NCBI RefSeq assembly: GCF_011386835.1 | Contig: NC_088800.1 | Location: 82,462,981 to 82,526,980 of the forward strand | Direction: 5' to 3' | From: Chrysemys picta bellii | Lineage: Eukaryota > Chordata > Testudines > Emydidae | DNA: 64,000 bases | Shown: positions 36,810 through 47,690 of the stretch, piece by piece | How the letters are laid out: every line of letters starts with the position of its first letter | How positions within the stretch are numbered: position 1 is the stretch's first letter | Notes under the pieces: model-generated | Seen by the model: only the letters and a program-made list of their open reading frames with translations | The model's database searches: none | Told to the model about the DNA's origin: nothing | Translations under genes and position numbers: made by a program

Positions 36810-37100
36810 GGATGGTCAGAAATTTTCCAGTGAAACTTCCCCTCTTCTCCCCCCTACAGAAAATTTAGTGGATTTTCCACTGAACAAAAAATGCTTTCAG
36901 GAAATGTTTGCTTCTCTCTCTCTCAAACACACACACACACACACACACAATGAAAAAAATCAGCAGTTTTTGCTGAAAATTTGGGGGGATTAGTGTTTCA
37001 ATGAAAAGTTAAAATTTTCTACTAATAATATTAATAGATTTTGTTTTTCATTTTAATTTACATTTTTAATGGATAAAAAAATTCCAACTAGCTGTAGTCC
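36810..37100. repeat. AT-rich dispersed repeat with embedded TC and CA runs
   Basis: GAAATTTTCCAGTGAAAC, AAAATTTAGTGGATTTTCC and the end AAATTCCAACTAGCTGTAG resemble the end ATTCCCAGCTAGCTCTAG of the segment at 60070-60500. A (TC)n run at 36913-36924 and a (CA)n run at 36927-36949 interrupt it. Confidence 0.5.
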
Positions 37101-38500
37101 ATTTCAAGAATGCCTGTCCAGCAGCTGTCCTGTTCAGAGATTCCCAGGAACACACTATACTGGCAGAGATATTTCCCCTCTAGTTCATGAAAAAAAATAT
37201 GCACTGTACAAAACAATTGTGTATTGGGGAAAATAATTCTATTAGAGCAAGAGCAACTCATTTAGCAGTCCTCCTGGCGCTTGCGAAATGGATTCAGTGG
37301 GTTATATCTGTCACACCGGCAAGCCACAGTGAAGAAGTTTGTAGTCAATACGAGATGTGCCACTTAAGTGGACTAGATGCCCCATTTAGCCATTGTTTAG
37401 GGTCACTGAGCCATATCTCACTGACTCTGTTCCCCATCAGTTGTGCATATTAAATGGAATCTAATTTATCACAATCTGGATAAACAGAAAGACTGCTAGT
37501 TTAATTCTCTATCATGGAAAGCAACGATGAAAGATTCCCCTCTATTTGCACCCAATACATTATGTTTCACCCCTTGGGCATGGATAGTAAAAGAAATGCG
37601 TCCTGCATCCCCCACACACATAGAAAAGAGCGAGTTCCTCAACATATGTCATGGCTCGATAAAATTGAGACAAACCTATAACACGGTTCACGGACAGTTA
37701 ACTGCACAATTCCCAGCCTCGTAACCAAGAAATGTGGGAACGTTATAACTCCATGCCAAAGAGACAAGCCATTTACTCCCCCAACTCAACACAGAAAAGT
37801 GAGATAACAAATAGCTCTTGCAATAATCAACAAAAGGCTACATTTGTGAAAAGTACAGAAAACGGTAACACAGTCATCAGATGGTTCTCTCTTTATACAC
37901 ACAGACTCTCTCTCTCTCTCTCCCTCTTTTTCTCTCTTATTTTCTGTAACTATAAGCACTCAGTAGAGTAGAGCTCCTAATTCAAGGCAAACAGTTTATT
38001 CAGTACGTTTAGCTTCTCTTTCTGGTTTCAGAACATGCCACAAATGGATCGCAATTTTCCCAAATTCATTTGTTGTTTGAATTTACTCAATTTTTTTTCA
38101 GGGTTTGCATTTTTATACCCTATGGGCGAATTGCAAATGGTTGAGCATGAGGATTCGATATTCTATGTAAGAAACACAGGCTGCACTGGTCAGCTGTGAC
38201 TGGTCACACAAGGCAAGTGGTATTGTGTCTGGTCTCTGGATGGATGAGCATCATTCTTTTAAAGCAGGAGAAGGACTAGAAGTACAGGACACTGGGATTT
38301 GGAAGTTTCCAGGGAGAGGGGGAACATTACGAGCAAAATTAGGAAACGTCAGCAAATTTGCTTTCTTGGCCACACAAGCCTTTTCTTAAACATCATCCAA
38401 CATTAAACTTTTGCTTATTTATTGGTTGGGTCCTGAGCTTAGATTTAAATGTTTTCCCATGACACCGACATAATAATCACGCATGTTGTGAAGGCCAAGA
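37101..38500. other. No gene recognised; TC tract
   Basis: A (TC)n tract lies at about 37905-37935. No exon or named repeat was identified. Confidence 0.4.
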
Positions 38501-38504
38501 CTAT

Positions 38505-38762
38505 AACAGGGTTCAAAAAAGAACTAGATACGTTCATGGAGGATAGGTCCATCAATGGCTATTAGCCAGGATGGGCAGGAATGGTGTCCCTAGCCTCTGT
38601 TTGCCAGAAGCTGGGAATGGGTGACAGCGGATGGATCACTTGATGATTACCTGTTCTATTCATTCCCTCTGGGGCACCTGGCATTGGCCACTGTTGGAAG
38701 ACAGGATATTGGGCTAGATGGACCTTTGGTCCGACCCAGCGTGGCTGTTCTTATGTGTGTGC
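38505..38762 (+). mobile_element. CR1 LINE 3' end, second subfamily
   Basis: Reads GGTTCAAAAAAGAACTAGATA (coding end), GGATAGGTCCATCAATGGC, GATTACCTGTTCTATTCATTCC and GGGCTAGATGGACCTTTGGTC, ending in GTGGCTGTTCTTATG. This is a CR1 3' type that is distinct from the GGAAGGGACCTC type and is also seen, reversed, at 60838-61325. Confidence 0.88.
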
Positions 38763-39845
38763 ACAGTCTATTTGTGACAGGTGCATCTCTGAGTGAAACA
38801 TATTTGGGAACACTGCCCAAAGGGCATTTGATCCCAGTTTAGTCTTAATATAGGAACACACTATCCTTAGCCAGTATGGACATGTAAAAACCCAAAGAAA
38901 GGCTGAAGAGCAAAATTCCTGTCTCAGATATCCCTGGTGGAATTTTATTCCAGTGTTTGGTCTGTCTAAGGACTATATCCTACCATCATTTCTATGACCA
39001 TGAGAGCACTAACCCTGAACTCACCAGTGCAGATCTTCTGTGGAGGGCAGCAAGACTCAGGGAGCTGATGCATAGAACTGTGTAGGTGCGAAGCAAGAGA
39101 AAGTCGTGCTCTTGGCTGTGGTGTTGGCCTGGGCCCAGCCTAAGGTGGGGAGGATTGCATTTCCCCTGGTCTCCTGAAATCACTCCACTGCCTCCGGCTC
39201 AGCCACTTATGAAGCGGGAAAGACCTGGCCCTAAATGTCCATTGACATGAGCAGAAGCTCAGTGTGGGTAGGGGGAATAAAACGCATCTGGTCAAATGCC
39301 ACAGAATGGCTGTGAAAGGGCTGTTCTGCCTTGTTTGCAAGACTTTGGGCTCCAAGGACGATAAAGCCTGTAGCTTTCCTAACTCTAAGTACAAAGAGTG
39401 TAGCATGCATTTAAGGAAAAGCCCTGACTTCTTCCACTTAGGACAAAGAAAAGAACACAGAGAAGCCAATGGGAAAGGCAAGGCTGAACTTCTTAAGCCG
39501 TGCTTGCTCAGCTTAGCAGAACGAAAGGTGCCAGCTTTTTAAAAGGTTAATAGAAACAATGCTGGGTGTTTAATTAAAACCTCACAAGCAGCCAGATGAA
39601 AATGATTATTTGCTACTTCTCTCTTTGTATTTAAATGAGCCACCCAGTGCATCAAAATAGAATTTAAAATCCCCAACAGGACCCAGCACTGGCTAACCAG
39701 TGATGGATTCTTTTTTAGGACTGTGGGAAGGTGACATAACTTGTATCATGGTATGGGACCTAAAGAGGGTACCTGCCTTTCTCTGGTTCTCTGTATTATT
39801 CCTGTTCTTTCCCCACTGGTGCTCAGAGATTTGTTATCCGATGCT
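38763..39845. other. No gene recognised
   Basis: No named repeat. The short frames at 39140-39481 and 39264-39542 are antiparallel to each other and have no recognised domain. Confidence 0.4.
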
Positions 39846-39864
39846 TTACACTGGGAAGTGAGAC

Positions 39865-40077
39865 GTGCACAGATATAAGGACCCCTATCACTCAATGGGT
39901 CAAGCAAAGGACGGGCATCAACTGTTCTCCCTGCCGATTGAAAGTAGGACAAGAAGAAATCTTCAAGGGAGATTTAGGTTAGATATTAGGAAAAACTTTC
40001 GAACCATAAGAATAGTTAAGGACTGGGACAGGCTTCCAAGGGAGGTTGTAGAATCTCCATCACAGGAGGTTTTTTAA
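39865..40077 (+). pseudogene. CR1 ORF2 C-terminal remnant
   Basis: About 60 codons match the C-terminus of the copy at 5582-6298: a GRFRLDIRKNF segment followed by [20 protein letters not shown] and a stop. It contains no catalytic motif. It is the tail of a 5'-truncated CR1 and not a host gene. Confidence 0.85.
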
Positions 40078-40114
40078 GAACAGGTTATACAACCCTCTCA
40101 GGGATGGTCTAGGT

Positions 40115-40735
40115 GAGGGGCGGGCAAACTTTTTGGCCCGAGGGCCGCATCGGATTTCGGAAATTGTATGGAGGGCCAGTTAGGGGAGAGGGGCGTGGCC
40201 CGGTCCCCACTCCCTATCCGCCCCCCCCACCTCTCGCCCCCTGATGGCCCCCCGGGACCCCTGCCCCATCCACCACCACCCCCCGCTCCCTGTCCCCTGA
40301 CCACCCCCAGAACGCCTGCCCCTGACTGCCCCCCGCCACCCCATCCAAACCCCCTCCTTCCTGACTGCCCTCCGGGACCCCTGCCCCCATTCAACACCCC
40401 TGTTCCCCACCCTCTGACCGCCCCGACTCCATCCACCCCCCTGAACTCCCCTGCCCTCTATCCAACCCCCCCTGCTCCCTTACCGAGCTGCCTGGAGCAC
40501 TGGTGGCTGGCGGCTCTGCGCAGCACAGAGACCGGGTCAGGCAGGGCTCTGCAGCTGCGCTGCCCCTGGAGCTCACAGCCCTGCCACCCAGAGCATTGCG
40601 CCGGCAGGGCGGCGTGGCGCACGGAGGCTGCGGGGGAGGGGCGGGGGCTAGCATCCCGGGGCAGGAGCTCAGGGGCCGGGCAGGAGGGTCCCGTGGACCA
40701 GATGTGGACCGCGGGCCGTAGTTTGCCCACCTCTG
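40115..40735. mobile_element. 621-bp GC-rich hAT MITE
   Basis: The ends are GAGGGGCGGGCAAACT and, reversed, CAGAGGTGGGCAAACT. Flanking 8-mers GTCTAGGT (40107-40114) and CTCTAGGC (40736-40743) agree at 6 of 8 positions. Termini of the CAGnGGTGGGCAAAC type with 8-bp duplications are typical of hAT. The left half is extremely C-rich on the plus strand. The long proline-rich frame that crosses it (40168-40779) is a composition artefact. No transposase is present. Confidence 0.88.
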
Positions 40736-40835
40736 CTCTAGGCATACTTGGACCTGCTTCAACGCTGAGGGATGATTAGATAACCTCTGGAGCTCCCTTC
40801 CAGCCCTACATTTCTGATGAGGGGTTTTGAACCCT

Positions 40836-41338
40836 GGATGTTCATCACTAAGAGCATAAGCCTCAACCACTTGAGCTGAAGGAATAGCTTCTGGTGGGCA
40901 GCACCAGTGGGCTCTTTTCTTCTAGCAGACCAGCCACCAGACTGGGACATAACACACACTTTGGCAGGGTACTACCGATACGGGATTGGACAGACTGGTT
41001 TTCAGTTGTGCTTCATTACAGGGCACATCACTTACATTTTAAATCACAGTCTCTCTTCAGCCCACACACAACCTGCCATTCTCTCCCTCCCTAGCTTTGT
41101 TCTTACATTGCCATTGATTTCCTCCTCTGCCCCGGGTCTCCTAAGTGTCCTAGTTCCATCCCAGCTGCTTGCAGGCTTGCTTCCGTGATGTCCCCCCCCC
41201 CCCCCCCCCCCCCCGTCTGTCACAATCACTTTTGGTTGAAACCTGGATGCGCTGAGATATGAAGAGAAAAAAATAACGGGGGGAAATGGAAGGGAGTTTT
41301 CAAAACCTAAAAATAACCACAAATGGTTTCTGGGTTGA
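40836..41338. other. No gene recognised; long C homopolymer
   Basis: A run of 23 C bases lies at 41192-41214. The rest shows no exon or named repeat. Confidence 0.5.
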
Positions 41339-42244
41339 TTGAAGTGTAGGGAGAACAGGAGTACCTCACTCTCACAGATCTTGGGAGACAGACCTGTCCT
41401 CGCTTACAGACAACCCCCCAACCTAAAGCAAATACTCACCAGCAACCACACATCACTGAACAAAAACACTGACCCAGGAACCTATCCTTGTAACAAAGCC
41501 CGATGCCAACTCTGTCCACATATCTATTCAAGTGACATCATCATAGGACCTAATCACATCAGCCATACCATCAGGGGCTCGTTCACCTGCACATCTACCA
41601 ATGTGATATATGCCATCATGTGCCAGCAATGCCCCTCTGCCATGTACATTGGCCAAACCGGACAGTCTCTACGCAAAAGAATTAATGGACACAAATCTGA
41701 CATCAGGAATCATAATACTCAAAAACCAGTGGGAGAACACTTTAATCTGTCTGGCCATTCTATGAGAGACCTGCGGGTGGCTATTTTACAACAGAAAAAC
41801 TTCAAAAACAGACTCCAACGCGAGACTGCTGAGCTGGAATTGATATGCAAACTAGATACAATCAACTTAGGATTGAATAAGGACTGGGAATGGCTGAGCC
41901 ATTACAAACATTGAATCTATCTCCCCTTGTAAGTATTCTCACACTTCTTATCAAACTGTCTGTACTGGGCTATCTTGATTATCACTTCAAAAGTTTTTTT
42001 TCTCTTACTTAATTGGCCTCTCAGAGTTGGTAAGACAACTCCCACCTGTTCATGCTCTCTGTATATGTGTAAATATATCTCCTCAATATATGTTCCATTC
42101 TATATGCATCCGAAGAAGTGGGCTGTAGCCCACGAAAGCTTATGCTCTAATAAATTTGTTAGTCTCTAAGGTGCCATAAGTACTCCTGTTCTTTTTGCAG
42201 ATACAGACTAACGCGGCTGCTACTCTGAAACTTGAAGTGTAGGG
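41339..42244 (+). mobile_element. Penelope-like element, 5'-truncated, with 13-bp target duplication
   Basis: The body is 41352-42231. Exact 13-bp direct repeats (TTGAAGTGTAGGG) lie at 41339-41351 and 42232-42244. In order it has: a 13-base reverse-complement copy of part of its own tail (41352-41364 pairs with 42180-42192); the C-terminal coding region with a GIY-YIG endonuclease (to 41914); a 3' UTR of about 190 bases; and the tail block from GCATCCGAAGAAGTGGGC to CTCTGAAAC. Penelope-like elements encode a reverse transcriptase joined to this endonuclease. The RT part is missing here. It is the most complete of the five Penelope-related segments in the window. Confidence 0.9.
41366..41914 (+). 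pseudogene. GIY-YIG endonuclease domain of a Penelope-like element
   Basis: The full enzyme would be a reverse transcriptase with a C-terminal GIY-YIG nuclease that nicks target DNA to prime copying. Only the linker and nuclease survive, but the frame is open to its native stop. Counting from 41339, a cysteine-rich linker has Cys at 51, 56, 59, 84, 95 and 98, possibly metal-binding. The nuclease core has VIY at 89-91 (the GIY position, Val for Gly), YIG at 103-105, basic RKR at 112-114, and GEH at 132-134 with the likely catalytic Glu. Residues before about 10 come from the target duplication and the inverted tail piece, so no native start exists. The linker plus nuclease suggests a Neptune/Penelope-type element, clade not settled. 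Confidence 0.88.
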
Positions 42245-43084
42245 GTTGGGCGAGTCTTCATTGATAAGATCTGGATCCATACTGACCATCCCTATTTAAT
42301 AGATAAAGTGTCAGAAGCTTGTTCAAACTCAAGTTAATAAAGATCATTTTTAATCACCTTTCCTTCCCCAGGGAGCACTAAGGGAAAAACTACTACATTT
42401 CCAAATTTGAAAGGCCGGGGAGTCGTTTCCAGAAAATGTGAAAATGTCAAGATAATTAAATACAAGTAACCAAGCTCTCTTGATTCACTGCTCCCTCGTG
42501 ATCCGGGGCATTGTTATGCCAGACATTCGGATATCCCAGACGAGCAGCTGTTCCCTGCAGGCCCTGGGGTAGCTTACTCCCACCAATAAAAAGAAAAAAT
42601 ACCTCCACGTGTAGAGCAGCTTTAGTGTCTTGTCTCTCTCTGATGGCAGCAGGTTAAAGGAAACAGCTGAGAAATTGCTGGAATAGTGGTCGGAATAGTG
42701 GTCGTTGGGAGAAGAAATGTGACTAGAGGCAGGGCGGTAGACAAGAAAACCTGGAAAACAGCCACGTGCTCACAATACTGTTTTATACAGAAGAGAGACT
42801 ATAGGCATTCTTAGCCTACGGACAGTCTGATGTGAATGCTTCTCACACAAGAATATACGGATGTCAATATATTATGTCATTCAAAATGGTAAACTTCCAA
42901 AGCCTAATGCACTGGGCCAGATTCTGATTACTCCGTAAGTAACCCCCAGGAAGTCAAGTCTCATGGGGGCAAGGTGCTACTAAGCTAGAGTTAAGGGTAT
43001 CAGAATCTGGCCCACTGGTAAGACTCTCTCTCTCTCTCTTGTCCCCCGTTTATTCAGACTAAATATTCTCTTTATTTCACACAT
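42245..43084. other. No gene recognised
   Basis: The phrases GGGCCAGATTCTGATTACTCCG (about 42914) and AGAATCTGGCCCAC (about 43002) are inverted to each other, suggesting a short foldback repeat at 42912-43018. A (TC)n run lies at 43024-43040. No exon. Confidence 0.45.
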
Positions 43085-43720
43085 TCATAAATTTTAAAAG
43101 GTCTTTACAATCACTCTATGCGGATCCCTGGCATAACAAAGCCCATAGAATTTTACAGTCTTTCCAGAATCAAGACCATAACTCTGGCTTGAGGTAGATC
43201 AGATCTTTTAAAAAGACATCCAGGCTTGATTGAAAGTGATAGAGAATCCACAACATCCCTTGGCAAGCTGTTCAAATGGCTATTTACTCTCACTGTTAAA
43301 AATTTGCTACTTATTTACAGTATGAATCTGTCTAGCTTCAATGTCCAGCAACTGGATCTTGTTATGCCTTTGACTACTAGATTAAAAAGCCATGCCATTA
43401 CATCTTAATTTTATCCAATTATCCCTGTGAACCACACTTAAAGATTCCTCTCCCCTGGTATTTATGCCTTTCCAATACTTGCATAATGTTTTCATACATG
43501 TTCTTTGTCACTGCTTAGCCAAGCTTGACATATTTAGCTCTCGATTTTTCAATCCCTCCATCCCCTGGTAGTTTTTGTTGCTCTTTTCTGAGCTTCCTCC
43601 GATTTGTCAAGATCTTTCTTGTAACTGAATGCCCAGAAGTGAACGCGACAATCCAGGTCATATCAGTATTGAGAGGGGCAATTACATCCCTGCTCCTATG
43701 CCTCCGCACATACCAGAATT
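43085..43720 (-). mobile_element. Old CR1-like LINE 3' region
   Basis: The minus strand carries a heavily diverged LINE 3' region. Recognisable landmarks are GAATCCACAACATCCCTTGGC, the ATCCCTGTGAACC region, the block TTTTGTTGCTCTTTTCTGAGC and GAATGCCCAGAAGTGAACGCG, arranged as in the coding end of CR1 copies (compare 5890-6010). No reading frame is intact. The exact clade is uncertain. Confidence 0.65.
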
Positions 43721-46410
43721 CATTCCCTACTAAAATTGAATGTATTAGTATACTTGCTCTTTGGAGGAGTAGCCCTACTATTTAACATACGGTATGACAC
43801 ACATCCAAATTCAGAAGGCCCAAAGACCAGACTGTGGAGCAGTGATAATGGTCAGGAGAGCATCCATAATTCTCCTTCACACTTCTCCTTCTACCAGACA
43901 AACAACCCATATGTTATTTCTCTGAGCTGAGCTCGGGCTTTTCGATAATTCATTTTGCATATAGCCTCAAGCCCCCATGTTCTAGAATAATTACAACTAT
44001 TCAGCAAGACTTTTATTGATGTTTAATGTCAATTACTTCATAAGCAGTCTTAATTAAATGTTCTCTTCCAGGGTGATCCTCTGCACTTACGATCCGTGGC
44101 ATACTAAGGATGTTTAACGTAACTCTGCTCATTTTCTATGGTTCTATGAACGCTGCCTTCAAAGGGTTCTCTCTCATCTAAAGTTAAATGATATGAGTAG
44201 GGTAATTCTGGTCAGTTTTTGAATCAATAGCCCGGGGAAGTAATCTAGCGGCATGTGAAGTGGATGTAAACTTTATGATCCTGATACTTTCAGGTACTTT
44301 GTTAGGGCCTATAATTAACAATATAGTTATCTTCATGAACGATAAATTACGAGCTCGGCTTTTCTATCCCAGGTAACACAAGCATCGCTTATCCTCATTA
44401 GAAGACCTCATATTTAAGCGCACGTCAAAAGAACACACATTCACCAAGCCAAACGAGTTTTCCCATCATTTGATCATCTATCCAGCAGCTTCTCAGAACA
44501 AGAGGGCATGAGGATGCTAACTACATCTCTACTCAATCATGAGATGACCACATGTCACTTCCTGGCTGTGGCATTCACATCATAAGGAAGGACCAGAGAG
44601 GAAGAACACGCATAGGTTTAGAACCTCAATACACTTCCAGAAAGGGAACATTTCCATGTTTCCTCTGTTGTCTTCAGTAGAGAAGTTGCTTCAGTTAGAG
44701 GGCCTTCATGATCAGACTTGTATTTTACAGAGATCTCTAGCTTGTCTGATATTAATAAGTTAATGAATTGCAGGGAAGAGAGCATGAGCACGCACACACT
44801 ATGTGTATGTTAGAACTCAAAAGACAGGCTCCTCTTGTTCCTCAGAGTAAGAAGTGGAGGTAACAGCTTCATGGCCAAAGCACTATGGTCTCTGTTCCTC
44901 AAGGTTCTATATCTAAAACACCTAAAATGGAACTGCATTTCTGATTCCTGGCAAGGCAAATGCAGCCCTTCATCCTTCCTATGTACCTTGCACACATTGG
45001 GGAAGATTTTCAAAGGGACTAGTCATTTTGGGTGCACATCTTGATGCAGCATTAAAGAGGCCTGAACTCAGAGGGGAAATCAGTGGGGAAATGGGCAGGG
45101 AGCATACACTGATGGTAAGACTACATGCAGGAGAATGAGCAAAGGCGAGTCGACAGGCTACAGATCCACAACCAAAGATGCCAGGATGGTCTGAGGAAAA
45201 TGCACAGAAAAACTAGACTGAATTGGGGGACAGACGGAAGAGAAAAGAAGTCGTTAAAGAACTCTAGAGTTCCCAATGAGCACACAACTTAATGGCTAAA
45301 CCACAAGAACTGACCACACTCATACATGGTTGTGTACAATCTTCCAGACTAAGGCAGGCTACGGGAGTAGCATGCAGCATTATCCAAATCTGGCTAATGA
45401 CTGCAGATTATTTAACAAGTTGCAATGAAATTTATCAGGCATAGTGATCAAGAAAAGGAATTTGGCATTTATAATCAAACAGACAAATTCTTTGTAGGAA
45501 GTAAATGGAGTTGCACCTGCTTATACCACCAATGAATTTGGCCCTTAATGTATTATTGTCTTGTTTAAACTCAATTTGACCTCACTTTTCCTAATGCCAG
45601 ATCTTTAAATCTAAACACTGCAAAATTGTTTCACTGCATTTCATTTGCCTCTTTTGGTTAAGACCAGCTGGTATCCCCAATCTGGACCATACAAATATAT
45701 GCTTTAGAAGCATCAAGCAACTGAAAAATTCAAAAGGAAAACAGCCTTTGGTATAGACTCCAGATAACCAATTGCTAGAAAAAGCCATCCATACTCCAGA
45801 ATAAAAAACTGGACAGCAAGGGAGGACCAAGGGTGGTAGAAGAACAGCTAGACAAAGCACATCAAAGAGAGAGGTCAGAAAATGAATGCAACAATTGGAC
45901 TGTGAATGAACTGAGGAGACACCAAGAAATCTTTAGGCAAGATGGGCAGCACAAAAAGAATTTGCACCTCCACCACTTTGACAAGGGGAACAGATGGCTT
46001 TTCAAGTGATAACATTTTATCATCTCTGGTTATTTAAAGAAACGGGCCTAATGCATTTACAGAGACTTTGAAAACTTGTGTTTCTTAATAAACACAAATA
46101 TGCAGAAGATAACAGTCTACGGAGCAGATTTAATTCTTATTCCAATGATCACATTAGCAAAATAGCATGAGATATTTAGATATCAAACCGAAATGAGACC
46201 AAGAAAAATACTGTATAATGTCTTGCAATTTGAGGATCCTCAATGTTTTTTGCATGTATATCTATATACATATCCAAAGAAGAGAGCCCCCAATAAACCC
46301 ATCTTGAAATGTGGGTACCTCAACAGTTCTTTAATACGCCAACACTACCCCATGCTTTAAGATTTGTAATGAAGAGGACAACCATCCATAATGGAATTTG
46401 CAGACAGACA
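43721..46410. other. No gene recognised
   Basis: No named repeat. AT-rich words, including CTTAATTAAATG, occur near 44050. A GATTTTCAAAGGGACTAG phrase near 45005 weakly resembles a dispersed turtle repeat. The frame at 45591-45860 (minus) is hydrophobic, but I see no domain. Confidence 0.4.
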
Positions 46411-46412
46411 AT

Positions 46413-46736
46413 CTACAGGTCAACATAAAGTAAATTAATCAAATTGGAAATTAGCGAGACGATCAGGCCTCTTGCCGTACTGTCATAGAAAATACCTAGG
46501 CTATTTATTTCAGGTACTTCTAAGAAAATGGAGCTTGTGCCTTCTCTGTATGCCAATATTTTTTTAAAACAACCCAACAAGTCTGTAAGAGAAATCAGTA
46601 TTCCTGTTGCAAAGCAAAAAGCTTTTACAGTGTTGCCCACTTTCATTGAATTTCTAGAAACAACACAGATATCACAGCAGGTAGCTAGGCAGTATGCAAA
46701 TCCTCCTCCCACAGCTAAAAATGCCGTGCATTTCAA
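46413..46736 (-). other. Hydrophobic open frame, unrecognised
   Basis: A minus-strand frame of about 107 codons begins at a TTG, just inside an upstream stop, and ends at a TAG. It predicts hydrophobic stretches (FLAVGGGFAYCLATCC near the start and a GLIVSLISNLINLLYV near the end) with several cysteines. A CTCACAG acceptor-like site lies just upstream. I do not recognise a family. The T-rich strand can yield hydrophobic frames by chance, and there is no donor or neighbouring exon I can point to, so a real exon is possible but unlikely. Confidence 0.15.
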
Positions 46737-46969
46737 AAAAATATTTGTCTACTGTGAGCACCAGATTTTTCTCTTTTACCTCCTGAATGTTGCAGACACC
46801 TACAGGTCGCTGAATCCTGGAAGAGACATGGAAGGGTCCTATCAAGTTCTTCCAGGGTTGCAAGAAGATGGATGAGACAGCAAGGGATCAGAGAACTCAT
46901 TTTGCAACATTTAGAACCTCCTTGGACCAGAAGTTCTTGGTTTAGAACAGAGCTCAGTTTATTAGCCCT

Positions 46970-47400
46970 GAGATCCCCAACTCAGCAAAGCAGCAACACA
47001 CATGCTTAACTTTAACATGTCTTTAAGTGCTTGGTCCAAAGGGTGAGATCTTTAAGAGTGCCTAAAAAAGCATGACCAAGAATTTCAAGAGTGACCCGTG
47101 ACTTGGGACTCCTCCAAACTGAGACTTAAAGAAGCCTCAATTGTCAGAAAATACTCAACATCCTCTCTCTGAAAAACAGGCCCCTTTAAGGTGCCCCAAG
47201 AATGACTTTCAATGGGATTTGTGCTCCTAAATCACATAGGTGCTTTTGAAAATCCCACCCAAAGTCCAGTGAAGCCAGCAGGAGTCTTTCCATTGACTAC
47301 AATGGCCTTTGAATCAGACCTAAGTCCCACGGATGCCAAAGGGTTTTAAGCACACGCATAAGTGCTTTTTTAAACAAACTGGGGCCTATGCTCTGTTTGT
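46970..47400. repeat. Two old dispersed repeats side by side
   Basis: At 46970-47035 and 47280-47400 are CACATGCTTAACTTTAACATG and TTTTAAGCACACGCATAAGTGC, the family also seen at 24140. Between them, 47050-47270 holds ACTTTCAATGGGATTTGTGCTCC, CACATAGGTGC and TTTTGAAAATCCCACCC, the family also seen at 16225. Both are non-coding and diverged. Confidence 0.5.
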
Positions 47401-47690
47401 TTCTAGCAAAAATGAGAATTCTGGTTTTCTGCATTTTTATTCAATCTCCTGTTCAACCTAGAAGCAGAGCAGGAATTACATTGATCCAAGAATTTTAATT
47501 GATGGTGATGCATTTAGTTCCATGTTCTTTTTAATTAAAATTTCCACATGAAGATCATTTTAATGACAGGAAAATTGTGTTGCACACACAGAAATTGTTT
47601 TCTTTCGAGGTTTGGCAAAGTCTTGTTCAACCTTTTGTTCTTCAGTCCCAAGGACCTGCTGCTGCATTCGTTGTGTACCCAAACATACTC

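Larger units (their letters stand above)
39850..40820 (+). mobile_element. CR1 LINE 3' end split by a hAT MITE
   Basis: The left part (39850-40114) carries the end of the CR1 coding region, then GGGATGGTCTAGGT. The right part (40736-40820) resumes with CTCTAGGC and ends with TGGAGCTCCCTTCCAGCCC. The 621-bp hAT element lies between them. Joining the parts across the duplication recovers the usual CR1 order. Orientation is plus, and the copy is 5'-truncated. Confidence 0.88.

Noticed and set aside
40168..40779. Long proline-rich open frame, about 203 codons
   Set aside because: It lies in the C-rich interior of a hAT MITE and crosses its right target duplication into CR1. Opposite-strand frames are just as open. 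The composition explains it.
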